Notes: generated by a model from the sequence alone, not told the origin. A stretch of DNA of 64,000 nt from Capsicum annuum (GCF_002878395.1 NC_061115.1:96897518-96961517); one strand, 5' to 3'. Positions 32,400-45,589 are shown, counted from the first letter of the stretch. Translations and numbers: made by a program.

Positions 32400-33620
32400 A
32401 AATAGGCAAACATCCCTACTATATCTATCTAATCATACATAAGTTTAAATTAATTACACAATTGTATAGACTTTTGGTATTTCGTAGCAAACTCCCTAGA
32501 TACACAACGTAAACCTCGCCTTTCTCCTTCATGATTTTCAACCTCACCTCCCCTCCATCTTTCTCTCGCCCTCTGCCCTTTTCCCCTTCAAAAAAAAGTC
32601 TCTTCCCAAAACTCTAGGCAATCGGACAATAGTGGTGAATTCTCATCGATGATTCTTTCGGGCTACAATGGTGTCTCCGTTGTCTTCATGAATGAGGACG
32701 ATGATAGTATTGGATTTGAGTCGACCATTTCCTACCAAATGTAGATTGTCGCCGGGGTTTGTACTCATCAATGATGAATTACAGATCTGTGTCGTGATTG
32801 GAGTTCTTATCGATCTTCTTGGAAAAAAATTGATAGAGAAAATTTCAGATTTAAAAAGCTTTGGATCCATCAATGAAATTACATGTTTCAGAATTAGTAA
32901 ATACATTCAGATTTAGATCTTCAAAATTTTCTCAAATTAGAAAACTCCACATATCAACGGAGAAGCATAAAGAGAAGTAGTGGAGTCGAGTAATTAAGAA
33001 GATGTGTACTTATATATCCATGTATACCTATTTATGTATCCACCACAGATGAATGCAAAACTTTGTGCAAATACATGTGTATTTGTGTATCTCTATGCAG
33101 TGGTGATTCCCTGAAGTTTCTTCTGCTTTTTCTTCTTTATCTTCTTCTAACTATGATTTATGCATAGATACACAACATACAGACTTAATTGATGTATCTA
33201 GTATATCTAGATTTATTTGATGAATGTATCAGTGCATATTTGATATCAGATATATGTATTTTTTTATGCAAAATACATTTATCTGAATACACTGTACGAA
33301 ATTAATGCTGAATAATACTAGATACACTTGACAAAATTAATATGAGATACATCAAATTGGTACTTAATACACTAGATAAGACGGATAGATACACTCTATA
33401 CAAATTAATTCTGGACAGATCAAATATCAAATTAAATATTTTTAATATACAAAGCTTAAATAGTTCAGATACATATCACTTGTATTGTTTATATACACAG
33501 AGTTAAAATTATCTGAAATACATAAATATTTTTAAATATCTCAGATCCACAAACCTTTATTAGTTTAGATACACTATACTTTATATTGGGGTTTGAGATA
33601 TGTTTTTCTCTCAAAATTTG
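32400..33620. repeat. Unassigned repeat-like region rich in GATACA words
   Basis: A C/T-rich stretch (32,510-32,620) is followed by a short open frame at 32,692-32,916 that I do not recognise. From 33,000 to 33,600 the words TAGATACAC, GATACATCAA and ATACACTAGATA recur irregularly, suggesting a degraded non-autonomous element. There is no clear boundary. Confidence 0.35.
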
Positions 33621-33639
33621 TTACTCCCTTGATTTTAAC

Positions 33640-34940
33640 ATTTTAAAACGATTGTCAGTTGAATCTTTTTATTTTATTTTTAGAGCTGCATGTGTCCTAG
33701 AACACAATTTTATGTCACATATCTTTCCTAAACTTTAGACAAATTTTGTAATTTCTAAAACACTGATGCCTCCTATTAATTAGGGTCTAAACCTCCTATA
33801 TTTATGTAAGTTGCTATTTTTTTAATTTAAAGGACCATGAAGCCCTCATTTTTATTTAACCACAAAGAAAATAAGCTATGTACAACCAAAGACCAAACTT
33901 GGACCAACAATGAACCAAGACGACTCAAATGAAAATCTAAGCACAAACAAATAACGGGAAATAGAATGGGTTAACCTCTTTCCAAGTCAGATTTGGAAAG
34001 CAAGAGAGACCTCTTATCTTATCCAGGTGTCTCTTTTAGTGGGATGTTGATTAGCAAAGCTGGAGCATTGGTAAGTGTCTTTGATGTGCTAAACTTCCCC
34101 CAAAAGTGTAATTCACATGCGAAGATAGCTCGATTAGGGAATCAAAAGACTATTCCGATGGGCTTCTCAAGTAACTCTCCGGTGATGACCAACTGAAAAC
34201 CTACATAAGCTACTATCCTTTTCAATCTTTTCCCTTTCCCATAGTTTATAATCCAAGATCTTGCTAAAAATTAATCTAGTAAACAACTATTTGCTTTATT
34301 TCAATTTCAACACAAGTCACCTTTAAACTCTTACTAGGTGTCCTTTAAAAATAAACCACAAAACCAGCTTCAAGTTATGGACACAGAGAAAGATCTGGTG
34401 TAAAAAACCCAAGTTTGAATACGAACAAGTATAACAAGGCTATAGAAAAATTCCTCTATCGATTCTCTGCCGTAGGAATGAACCTCAAAGAGGTTGACAC
34501 CATCTCTATTAGAATTTCAATTGAGGAATTTTCCATTGTATATCTTATAGTATGAGATGTGAATGCACTGATTGTAACTGTAGATCTACAGAATCCGCAA
34601 ACATTATACCATTATTTGATTCTCCTATAGATGTGAAGTCTTTAGGAACTTGAAGATCTTCTTTGTACTTATATGTGCTATAGTTTTTAGTCAGAAGCTC
34701 TTTTCTTTTAGCATTCAAATTCTCTTGTGAGGGACTTCATTTTTATTAAGATTAATGATAGCTTTAGCATGATTAGGCAGTTATTTGAAAGAGTGGTAGC
34801 ATATTGTATCTGCAAAATCAGAACACTTGTTAGTTAAAAAATACGTTAGGGTTTGCCTTCTCTAAAAATGTGGTTTGGAATAATGATGCCTCTCCTTCTC
34901 TACTCTCTTATTCTTTTCACCACAATGATTATACTATTAA
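33640..34940. other. Intergenic stretch without recognised content
   Basis: A 67-codon open frame at 33,993-34,196 has no recognised motif. The rest shows scattered stops on both strands and no RNA gene. Confidence 0.4.
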
Positions 34941-34952
34941 GGGCAATCCCAC

Positions 34953-35285
34953 TCACCTTCCATAATCCTTTTTAGTAAAAATAAGTCTTATCTCTAAAAT
35001 CAATGGAAGTAAATGATATTCAATGGAATATCCACAACCTATAGCAATAACCATAACTTCAATGTCAATGCTAGTAGTATCAGGAACTTGACACGCTATA
35101 GAAAAAACTAAATTTCTACTGTGATTTCTGATGCAAAAGGCTATAGAGCTTAAGACTGGATTACCCCTAGATGCCCCATCAAAATTATATTTAAAGCAAC
35201 ACGTGTTTGGCTTCTTTAAACAAGCAGGGAAAACTTTTATTTGAGTTTGTAATTCTGTAGAAGCTCCACTAGTGAGGACATGAAG
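34953..35285 (-). pseudogene. LINE-type RNase H domain fragment
   Basis: The open frame contains KYNFDGASRGNPVLSSIAF followed by CIRNHSRNLVFSIACQVPD, the pattern of the plant RVT_3/RNase H domain (D-G-ASKGNPG...G.VIRD..G). It keeps the first catalytic Asp (FDGAS) and an Glu in IDIEVMVIAIG. Such domains end the second ORF of plant LINEs and occur in stray fragments. No reverse transcriptase is readable upstream on the minus strand, so this is a remnant. Confidence 0.75.
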
Positions 35286-35482
35286 ATGGGATATTTTGAA
35301 TTGAATGGCAGTCATATTATTTATTTTTTAATTTTTGTTCACATATGGATCTATAAATTGACTCATCACCATATCCCTCAAACTAGTATCCCCTTGATCG
35401 TTCCTTTATTCAATATTTGTCATGCTAAAAAATGGGGTAGTACTTGTAAAACGATTCAAAACCAAGGATCATGATGGTACTT

Positions 35483-35965
35483 ATCGCGGTAAGCCTCGGT
35501 AAGCAAGTCTATTACCCAAACTGATATGAAATGATAAGTCAATACCAAAATCCAAGGCAAAACTCTTGGAACGGAGTTAAACCACACATATATAGTAAAA
35601 ACGGAAATATAATCAAAGATACCAAACTAAATCCCAAAACCTAGTGTCACAGTATAAGAACTAACTAATACAGCTCGAAGTCAAAATATACATAGGATAT
35701 TCCAAATTAGCAACTTTGTCTCTGAATACAAATAAGACATAGTCTAAATAACAAAAGGTAGTAGTCAACTTCAGATGCATAGATCAATTGCTACCTCGAA
35801 TAAACTCCAAATGTCGCCTGAATTAGTTATCCGTGCAGCATACTCGTACCTGAATCTGCACAGAAAGGGTGCAGTAGGGATGAGTATGGTCCAATTATAC
35901 TCAGTAAGTATCATATACCGACTGAGTAAAGTAGAAAATAAAGCATATAAACATAAACTATAGGC
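35483..35965. mobile_element. Ty3/gypsy LTR fragment (Del-like)
   Basis: Wording such as ACTCAGTAAGTATCATATACC and CGACTGAGTAAAG parallels ACTCAGTAGG...CATC...CGACT at 36,970 and 56,740 in the Del-type LTRs. It is a truncated relative next to the Athila LTR. No ORF of its own. Confidence 0.45.
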
Positions 35966-35969
35966 ATGT

Positions 35970-36517
35970 CACTGATGCGCCGTGGAAACACGACACATTC
36001 GATGCTTAAAAACAAGGAATTTATGCTTGTATTTAGGTTATTTTGGTGGATATGAGGTGTTTGTTGGTTGATTACAGGAAAAATAGGTACGAAGCACCTT
36101 GGAATAAAAAGTAGAAGAAATCTTTAAAAAAGATGAGGTCTGTTCATCCTACAAGTCAACTTACAAGTCGTCATCAAATCATATGACTCGTAGGCTTACT
36201 CGTGAAAAAAGCAGTAGCAAAAGTTAAGCTGAAGGATCTAAGTGAAAGATGTTCACGACTCGTAACGAGTCACTACGGGTCGTGTCAAGAAATCGTACAA
36301 AAAACAAAAACTCAAGACCTCATACAAAGGTGAAGTATGAAAAGAAGATGTGTTATAAAGTTTAATGACGATTTAGAGTGATTAGCCGTGAGCTAACCTG
36401 TGTACAAAAGCCATAAAGAACAATGCCCAGGTGGTTATGAGTGAAGGCCACGAGTCGTAAGTTATGTTTACGACTCGGGAGGATGAATCATAAGGATAAA
36501 AGAAACCTGAAGCTCTG
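35970..36517 (+). mobile_element. Athila-like LTR, left part (interrupted)
   Basis: Starts near TGTCACTGATGCGCC and contains CACGACTCGTAACGAGTCAC, the ACTCGTA/CGAGTCG-rich wording common in Athila-type LTRs. It stops at 36,517 where the Del element begins, and probably resumes at 60,641 (CGAGTGGACTATGCGAGTCG near 60,700). The left boundary is approximate. Confidence 0.45.
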
Positions 36518-37765
36518 TGTCACGACCTGATTCATATGTTGTGCTGGTACCTATAAAAACCCACTAGTAGGTAAGCGAACACCGTAACTCAGAGCTAATG
36601 CAATAGGTTATCATGGTAGAAATACTCGACAAGGGCCATAATAGATGAAGACTATCATAAACAACAATTTTCCACAATAGCAAATAAACTGCGAATGCCA
36701 ATTCCCTCGACCTGATAAAATAAGCACAAGAGCATCTAAGTTCGACAATAGGAAATACAACTGAAGGTCTAAATAGTCTTATACATCGGTCTTGAATACA
36801 AAAAACTGAATATAAATCTAGGAGGGAAATGGGCAACTCAAAACTCCAACAGCTCACCCTATCACTGGAAAATCAACACTACACGATCTCAACTCAGTGG
36901 CAATAACTAGTACTTGTGTCTTTATTAAAAAGGTACAGAAGTGTAGTATGAGCACCAAAACAACAGGTACTCAGTAGGCATCATCGACCATTTGAGCTAA
37001 ATTATGATATAAAGCAAAATAATATCTCAAGTCACGATAATAAATTGAACCTGAATCATCTTTATCATTACTGCACAAAATAATTAATCAGCGAGAACAA
37101 TAATACGACAACTCATATCCATACATACCGATATCATCATAATAAATGAATAATCAACCTGGAAGCGTAAAGCGACATAAATACATATATAACCACATAA
37201 ACACCAAGTTAAACATGCATACAACCATTAGAGCATAAAGTAAAAGAACTAACCACGGCGTCCCATACCACTAGGGAGTACAACCAAAAGAATAAAGTAA
37301 AGAACTTATCACGACGTCCCATACCAATGGAGAGTGCATCAGTAAATCAAATCATCAACGTATTAAAACATATATATATATACATATATCCAACTCACAT
37401 TTATCCATGGTTTCCAAATTTCCCATCAATGGTTATTTGCCAAGATCTATAATCATCATTAATTATCGTAGTTGAATTAACATATACCAAAGTAATCATA
37501 ACCATAGTCATTTAGCCATTTAGATATCTATGATATCAATACACTCTATCTAGTCATTATTAACTAACCAAAACTTATTATTATTAGGCTACTAATCTAC
37601 TAGTCCTTATAGGGTCTCCATTATCGCCTAACCGATTCTTTATATAATCCTCAATCACGAGATAACACTAACTAGTATTCAATAAATAACCAACCTCCAC
37701 AACTAGTCGAGGTGCACTGCAAATCAATAGGTGCCCTTTGGCCAAAACTTACTTCTAGTTATCAT
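36518..37765 (-). mobile_element. Del 3' LTR, first part
   Basis: Aligns with 56,292-57,555 of the 5' LTR (shared GAGCATCTAAGTTC, AATAGTCTTATACAT, TACTCAGTAGG, TTATTATTAGGCTACTAATC). It breaks off after TAGTTATCAT, where the nested Tat LTR starts. It contains AT-rich runs near 37,370. Confidence 0.88.
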
Positions 37766-40231
37766 CGTCACACCCCTTTTTCGTCCGAAGGTCGAGTCAA
37801 AGAGTTTTTACAATTAAAGTGATGGTATTGAGTAGGGATTATTTTAATTACAGAGTCGCTACTCGAAATTGAGTTATAGTGTTCCAAGTCACCTTATTGA
37901 ATCCCTAATCAAAAGAAAATGACTCTTTATTAATCTGCAAAAATAAAAGATCGGGTAAAGAATTTTGTTGACTGAGGGGAAGGTGTGAGGCACCCCTCAA
38001 GTCCCGTGGTTCTAGCACGGTCTCTTTTATTGACTTATCTTGACTTAAACTATTTTGAATAAATCGTATTAAGGCCTAAATTCACTTATTTTATTAAAAA
38101 TCATCTATACATCTTATATTAAACTAGTGAAAAATAATTTTAAAAAATATTTACCAAGGTGCATTATTGCATCCTTGAATTATTTATAAATATCCCAGAA
38201 AGATGGATATGCCGCATTCTTAATTAAGATGAATATTTTAAACGTACCTAAAACTTATTTAGCATTAAAGACGTTGGTTAGTCTCTTGAAAATTCGATAT
38301 CATTTTCCTATTCATTTTTACCGTCTTTCTTTCTAATTTTTTTTTGTTTACCAAACCACCTTTCCTGAATGACAACCTAACTACAGATCCAAATAATGTC
38401 AAATCCTAATTATCAAAATAACTGTGTTGATTGTCGGTGGCCGATGGAATGGGAAATGTGAACATCGGGTTAATGGATGTGTGTTGGGATACTCGGACTA
38501 ACCGAGTAAATAGTCCCTTTAACACCCACTGACCCAAGTCCCCAAGGCCAGGAAACTCAAATTCAGAATAGAAAAAGGAAGTCAGATATATAAATTCACT
38601 GTTATTTGGTGCCAAATCAAAATCCATTATTAGATAACTAGATTTATTATGCTATACAATAATATGCTATAAGAGTACATCTAGGTATTTATCGATACAA
38701 ATACATAAGCGAACCAAAAGGACTTAAAAAAATGTTGGTGGTGAAGACAAAAGAAGCACAATACCGATACATTTGCATAAAGGGTATCACACAAATCATC
38801 AAGTAAACCCAAGAAAAAGATAATAAATTCATGACATGAATTGAATTAAACTTATTTGCCATTTATATGAGAAAGAATAAATAATTGAAGTAAAGGGTAT
38901 TTGAATGAATTAGTTGAATGAATCTTGTAATGAAGGAATAAAGGATATGTTGGTTCCTTAAATTCGAAAAAAGACTTCACACAATCGCTATAATTGCCTT
39001 TCCATTTATGTTTTGGTAAAATAACAAATGCCTGCTGCCTTTTACTTTAATAATAATAATAATGATGATTTTATCTAAGGTGAAAATCATATTCCCTCCC
39101 AACTTTGTGTTAAAAACAAACAAACCCCCTTTTTTGGTTTTTGCATGCATGTATATATGAATTCTAAGAAGTTGTTTATAACACAATACACACTAATTAT
39201 TTGTAACTAACGCAATTTACATCTTTAAAATTAATAACTTTGAAATTATCTCATTTAAAATTCAAAGTCAATATAACTTACATTATCTTCAAAAAAAAAT
39301 CACACGAATTACAAATAAAGATGTAGAGCATAAACTAGCTAATTAATTACACATACAAAATAATATGACAAACCATTGGAATAACTTCATTCATGCTTTA
39401 ATTCCAAAAAGAAAATAAAATTATAAATAAAGAATCCGAATAAGAACCTGTGTGGTAGAATAACTAAAATATAAACAAGAACGTATTCACAGGAAAAACT
39501 TGAAGAAAACCCGAACTTGAACTCAAATCGTCACTTTTTTTTTCCCTTTCTCTCAAGTCTGCCTTTCTCTTTTTCTCCCTTTGATTTTTTTTATACTTAT
39601 CTTTTCTGTCCTTTTTTCCTCCTCTAATCTCTCCTCTTTGTTACTTTCCTTTTCTTTTCCTTCAAAATGTTAGTCTTTTTTTAGTTTTCTTTTCTGTCTG
39701 AACCTTTTTTTTTGTGTACATGTCCGTGTGTGTATGTGTTGTGTTATATAAGTGATAGGATGTGTAGTTGAGGGAGTTAAGGGGGTTGAGAAAAAGGTGG
39801 GGGTGGTTGGGGTAGCTTTTTAGGATTTTTTTTTTAAATTAGATAACATAGAAAATAATTGAGATAAAATAAATTAAAATAAAAATAATAATACTATAAT
39901 AATAAAATATTAATTAATTATGTTTTTATTTTAAAAAAATGCAAGAAAAGTTTATAACTAGCCTATAAAATATATTTAAAAATATGAAACTTACTAGATT
40001 ATTTATCAAAATTAAAAGGAAAAAGTATTTTTGAATTTATTTTATTATTATTTTTATTAAAAAATAAAATAAAAATACCCCAAAAATGTAAATTTATTTA
40101 TTTATTTATTTTTAATTAATTTTTTTTTTAAATGAAATAAAAGCTAAAATAAATATTGAAAAAAATATAAATATTTAATATTGAAAAAAATAGGTTACAA
40201 CCCGGGAAGGGTAAAAAATCATGTGTCTACA
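37766..40231 (-). mobile_element. Tat 3' LTR (complete)
   Basis: 2,466 bp. On the minus strand it starts TGTAGACACATG and ends GGGGTGTGACG; the other LTR ends GGGGTATGACA. Apparent ORFs at 38,406-38,627 and 38,977-39,186 lie wholly in the LTR and are not genes. The 39,560-40,231 part has T-rich and A/T-rich tracts. Confidence 0.85.
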
Positions 40232-40245
40232 TTTTACCCCTCTTT
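40232..40245 (-). promoter_or_regulatory. Tat polypurine tract
   Basis: AAAGAGGGGTAAAA on the minus strand, directly before the 3' LTR. It primes plus-strand DNA synthesis and fixes the element's orientation, in agreement with the gag strand. Confidence 0.75.
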
Positions 40246-40744
40246 GAGTGAAATCTCGAAGAGTTTTCATACAAAGAAGTAGACAAAAAGATGATTTTTG
40301 ATCCTCTGATTATTCGGAAGGTGAAGAAAAAATAAAATAAGAGGAAATAAAAGATGTGTCCGAGTTCTAATTTTGGACCGCCTACATATCCCGAGTTATA
40401 AGGGAATCAAGTTACGTGTAGTTCAATGAGGTAGAATGATAAGACAGTGAGTTAGAATTCGAGTCAAGTTTCATCGAGTCTTCGGTTTCTGACTTTCTGC
40501 TTTTACATTAAAATGAATAACAAAAAATAAAATTGAGATACAAGTGAAAGATCCTATCTATGCTGATTTTCTGGAATCTTGACTTGAATCTTCATGACTT
40601 CTCAAATGGTGAGATACTCGTTATCCTGAGTTGAACTTAAAACATGAAATATTTCTTCTCATTGGCTTTTGGCATTAGAGAGGAACTTAATAATTGATTT
40701 ATTCTTCAAACTTTTCTCTGACTTGAACTTGACAATTTCCACCC

Positions 40745-41260
40745 TATTCTTTAGGCGGGCTCCTGACTTACTTTTTCCTATTCACCCTGTTTGTCAGGCG
40801 GGCTCTTGATTTGTTATTTCTTCACCATGTTGTTCAGGCGAGCTCCTGACTTATTATTTCTTCACTTGATAGTATTTATCCTATTCTTCAGGCAGGCTCC
40901 TGGACTTACTTTTCCTTTACCCCATTCTTCAAGCAGGCTCCTGGACTTACTTTTCCTTCACCTTGTTCTTCAGGCGGGCTCCTGGACTTACTTTTCCTTT
41001 AGTCTGTTCTTCAGGCGGGCTCCTGAACTTGCTTTTCCTTCACCCTGTTCCTCAGGCGGGCTCCTGAACTTGCCTTTTCTTCACCCTGTTCTTCAGACGG
41101 GCCCCTGGACTTGCTTTTTCTTCACCCTGTTCTTTAGGCGGGCTCCTGCAATTTCTTTTTCTTTACCCTGTTCTTTAGGAGGGCTCCTGCACTTGCTTTT
41201 TCTTCACCCTGTTCTTCAGGCGGGCTCATGGACTTGCTTTTTCTTATTTTTCAAATATGT
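40745..41260. repeat. ~41-bp minisatellite in Tat 3' region
   Basis: About twelve units of the type TTCAGGCGGGCTCCTGAACT plus TGCTTTTCCTTCACCCTGTTC, with starts near 40,753, 40,795, 40,836, 40,890, 40,931, 40,973, 41,015 and 41,057. The long open frame 40,791-41,297 is a by-product of the repeat. Confidence 0.92.
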
Positions 41261-41289
41261 TCCTGAACTCAAAATAAAAGATGAAATAA

Positions 41290-41780
41290 AAAAATAACAT
41301 CCCATTCTTCAGGAGGATCCTGAACAAAAATAAATTCCCATTCTTCAGAAGGGTTCTGAGCAAAAAGTAAATTTCCAGTCTTCAGGAGGGTCCTGAGCAA
41401 AAAGTAAATTTTCATTCTTTTGGAGGGTCCTGTCCCATTCTTCAGGAGGGTCCTGAACAAAAAATAAATTCCCATTTTTCATGAGGGTCCTGAGCGAAAA
41501 GTAAATTCCCATTATTCAGGAGGATCGTGTCCATTCTTCAGGAGGGTCCTGAGCATAAAATAAATTTTCATTCTTCAGGATGGTCCTGTCCCATTCTTCA
41601 GGAGGGTCCTTACCTGTCCCATTCTTCAGGAGGGTCCTTAGAAAAAAATAAATTTCCATTCTTCAGGAGGGTCCTATCCCATTCTTTAGGAAGGTCCTGA
41701 GCATATAATAAATTTCCATTCTTCAGGAGGGTCCTGTCCTATTCTTTAGGAGGGTCCTGGGAAAAAAATAAATTCCTATA
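41290..41780. repeat. GGAGGGTCCTG minisatellite in Tat 3' region
   Basis: About a dozen units of CATTCTTCAGGAGGGTCCTG alternating with AGCAAAAAGTAAATTTC spacers of variable length. It is related in wording to the previous array (TTCTTCAGG...TCCTG), which suggests one ancestral unit that split into two arrays. Confidence 0.9.
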
Positions 41781-41849
41781 AACACGAACAAAATTTTTGC
41801 CCCAGTTTACACTAGAAAATTTCATAAGTGTCATCAGATGACAACTTTT

Positions 41850-42715
41850 AAAAAGTACAGTAAAGAGGGTGAATCAAGGCTTTGCTAAAGAAATGCATTT
41901 CTTCAAAGTAAAACTAATGACCAAAATCAAGAAATGCATCTACTAACACATGGAACTTAAATTGCCCTGATAAGAAAATGCGTCTCCTAGGGGTTAAATA
42001 AAATGACTCAACTAGAAAGTGTCTTCTAGGAGTGAATAGTCAAGTTAGGAAGTGCGTTACCTAACAAACGGAACTTAAATTATTCAAACTAGAGGTTAAA
42101 TGAAAGGAATAGACTAGAAAGTGCGTCTTTTCACAGTAAAAATGATGACCAAAACTAGAATGTGCGTCTCCTAAGAGTTAACATGGAAGAATATAACTAG
42201 AAATTGTGTCTTCTAGGAGTCAAGACTCAAGTTAGGAACTGCTTCACCTACCAATCAAAACTTAAATTATCCAGACAAGGAAGTGAGTCTCTTAGGGGTT
42301 AAATGAAATGACTCGACTATAAAGTACGTCTTCTAGGATTTAAGGTTCAAGTTAGGAAGTGCGTTACCTAATACATGAAAACTGGCTTACCCAAATAAGG
42401 AAGTGCGTCTCATAGGGGTTAAATGAAATGACTCAGCTACAAAGTGCATTTTCTAGGAGTGAATGTTCAAGTTAGGAAGTGTGTTACCTAACAAAAAAAA
42501 CTTGGATTATTCATATTAGGAAGTGCATCTCTTAAGGGTTAAATGGAATGACTCGACTAGAAAGTGCGTCTTCTAAGCAAGAAGGTTAAAGTTAGGAAGT
42601 GCGTTACCTAACAAATGAATCTTAAATTACCCAAACAAGGAAGTGCATCTCCTAGGGTTTAAATGCAATGACTCGACTAGAAAGTGCATCTTCTAGGAGT
42701 AAATGTTGATGAGTT
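41850..42715. repeat. 120-bp tandem repeat in Tat interior
   Basis: Units contain ACTAGAAAGTGCGTCTTCTA, AAGTTAGGAAGTGCGTTACC and AAGGAAGTGCGTCTCCTAGG. The GTTAGGAA word occurs at 42,231, 42,351, 42,471 and 42,591, exactly 120 bp apart, with older units upstream. A sub-repeat (GAAGTGCGT...CTA) is visible inside the unit. Confidence 0.92.
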
Positions 42716-42719
42716 TAAC

Positions 42720-45100
42720 TATGATTGTGATTACTAATCATGTGTAACAATATTGCCTCTTGCATTTTCAAAAGTGAGAAATTGCATCTTTTGATATTTA
42801 GGATTTGAAGGTAACATGTGTGTTTGTTTCATACAAAGAAAACTTTTTAATTTAAAAACACGGTGGTTGATTTGTGTCATTTGGCTATTGAGGCGACCGT
42901 TTTTACACTTGTGATGCTTAGCTCCATTGCAAATCATTGATGGGTATTGTTGACTTGTCATACTTTTGACCCTAAATTCTGGCTACTAAAAGTATTTAAC
43001 TCAACTCGTATTTCCCTTGCATGATGCCTCTGGGTTTAACTTCTAATGCACCTTTTATTCTTATGAGTCCAAAAAACTGTCAGATGACAAGCATTCTCGA
43101 GTACCTTGCTTTACTCTTGAAATATGTTATCTTTATGTGTCGGCCCTTTGTCTTGCTTTGCACAACTGAAGGAGTTGGTAGCAAGTTTTGAAGTCCTTCC
43201 TCACTTGTTTTGACATAAATTTTACTAAAAAATACATGAAAGATGACGATAGTGATTTTTCTTTTGACCACAAAGACATAAAAATCAAAAATAAAAATAA
43301 AAAATAAAATTAATAATAAAAGGGAAAGACAATAGACATCCCTTTGTTTTTCAAAAATGTTGAAAAGAAACACTTATCTGGGTGTGACAACTGATTCCAG
43401 TGATTATAACATACATTTTGAATTAAACAACCTAATCTAACCAAACTAATCACTATCAACTTTTGCCCACTCATTGAATTTGAAATATAGCCATTCTTGC
43501 ACTTGTTCCCTCTGGATTACAATCCTCCTTAGGCTAGTTGCACCTTAATGGGTTTTCACCAATGAGCCTATGTCATTTTCATTTCTTTTTCAACTCACCG
43601 TTGTCTTATGATGTCCAAAAGAATTTTCACCGATAATACTCTCTCATTTTTTGTTATTCTCACAACTCACTGTCGTCTTATGGTGCCTAAGAGGGTTTTC
43701 ACTAATAAGGCTCTTTTTTTTTTTTGAAAGAAAATGACGCCCAAAGTATGAAACATCATGCACTCAAACATGTTTAGCCTTGACATTCTCAAAGATCAAT
43801 CTGAAGGTCTTTCTTTGATTGTAACTTGACTTTTGGAACGAGTTAGAAGAAAAGGGTAGCATGAGGCTAAAAAATATACATGACATTGGGTGAAGTTACA
43901 ACTTTTGGAGTTGACTCATAAAGAAAATAATTTTTTGCCCTAGTTTTATTTCATACTGGGTAACTTGAATTTTTTACTTGGTTGGACCAAACCTCAGAGT
44001 AGGGATGCCTACGTATCTTGTCGTAGCAAGAATCAGGTCAAACGTAGTTCATAAAACTCATTCTTTTGTTTGATTTTTTTACTCTAACTTTGACTTTATT
44101 TTCTTTCGACTTTTTCATCGACTTTTCTCTTTTTGAGATTTTTTTGACTATATTTATCTTTCTTGATACCTTTCTTTTTTCTTTGACTTTTCAGACTCTA
44201 TTTTGATTCCAATAGAGGTGTATGAAAGAAAATAAATTAAAGCTCAAAGGGGTAACAAAGGATGACACAACATTTGGTAGAAGAATGAAATGCCTTCATC
44301 ATATCAATCCTTAAAAATACAAGTACATAACATGCAATGAGAGAGTACAACATAAAGATCATGCACATCTTTACAACATTCACCTTGACTGAGCAAATCC
44401 ATATGTGTCACTTCTTTCATGTTTGTGAAATATACAGACTTATTTGTGTTGTACTTTCCTCATCCTCATAACAGATGACTAATGTTTTTTATTTTAGCTA
44501 ACTTTCTTTTTCTTTTCCTGACAATAAAAACTATATATCCTCTGGTTGATCTCATTCAAAATGATTGGGATAAACTTTCTTATTGAAGACCAAGTCATTT
44601 TTTATTCGTAAAGTTATTGCCTCAATACATTCAAGTGAGGCTGTAACTAGGGCAAACATCTCAACAGTTTTCTTATTATTTTTTTTAAAATTTTTTTCTC
44701 TAGGTTCTTGATCGAATGTTTTAAGATTAAACTAGGTTTTAAGATCTGGCTGAAAATTCAACACGCATATTACATCACTAGAATCACCAGAGAAAGAGCT
44801 GTCTAAAGAAAAAAAAAGACAATCAAACAATGGATATTAAAAAATAAAAATAAAAGGGACACACATTTGTTGACAGAAATATATAAGGGTTTGAGAAAAA
44901 TGATAATAAAATAAGACAAGATAGATCCCAAACTACAACCCTAAAATAATTTGTATAAGAAAAAAGAAAATAAAACAGACTACCAAGGCTCTCTTTTTAC
45001 AAGGAGCAAAGTGATTTCTGAATTGCCGAGTTTGACATTTTAGCCACTGATTTGCACGTCAGCTTTAATGAAGTCTCCACAATCATTGCTACCTTATCAA
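42720..45100 (-). mobile_element. Tat interior without readable genes
   Basis: Non-coding, with a three-unit ~70-bp repeat at 43,545-43,715 (GGGTTTTCACCAATGAG type) and the phrase CCTACGTATCTTGTC...AATCAGGTCAAACGTAGTTC at 44,010-44,055, a word typical of Ogre-like elements. No RT, integrase or protease motif found on either strand. Confidence 0.6.
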
Positions 45101-45154
45101 TTTTAAGCCCTAAGTATCCTGAACTATTTTGAGACTATCAATCCCCATCGGACT

Positions 45155-45400
45155 CTATTCAAAATAAGCTATCGATAGTTTTTCTTTCCTTACTCCTCTT
45201 AGTTGACTACAAAACATTTTCAGATGAGCCAAAAGATCACCATGTCCCTTGTACATGTCCAACTTTGGTATTTTGGACTCTAGAGGAAAGTGAACATTAT
45301 GAAACATGTACAAATCCTCGTAAGAAACTCTCTTTTTCTCTCCAAGTACTTGTATGTTTCTCATATTTTGCTCCAATTTTTTCACTTTCTAGGCTATTTC
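45155..45400 (-). pseudogene. Tat gag remnant
   Basis: The open piece reads DLYMFHNVHFPLESKIPKLD then MYKGHGDLLAHLKMFCSQLR and IAYFE, matching the start of the Tat/Ogre gag core (P.FKMPKFD.YDGHGDP..HLR.YC). A stop follows, and the rest of gag toward 44,700 is not open. Strand and position (about 1.3 kb inside the 5' LTR) fit a minus-strand element. Gag would form the particle. Confidence 0.75.
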
Positions 45401-45589
45401 TTCTTATTCCTCATTTTTAACAGTCTACACCAACTCATATCAGACCTTATACCATTTTTTTGTGGGTCATCTTACCTGATCTTTGGACCTAGTGTTGTAT
45501 GGATGAGAAGCCAACTTATCCACAAACCAACCACCTTAACACTATTTTGATTTTGGTGAAAACTAATGTGTCAAAGTTCAAAATTTTTT

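Noticed and set aside
36513..36517. Target-site duplication for the Del element
   Set aside because: The flanks are CTCTG and CCTTG, matching at only three of five positions, so I do not claim a duplication.
38406..38627. 73-codon frame nearly identical to one at 47,291-47,512
   Set aside because: Both lie inside the Tat LTRs; the identity reflects the LTR pair (and probable conversion), not a conserved protein.
40791..41297. 168-codon open frame with a repeated Pro/Phe-rich motif
   Set aside because: It follows the ~41-bp minisatellite exactly and lies antisense to the Tat element; no independent support for a gene.
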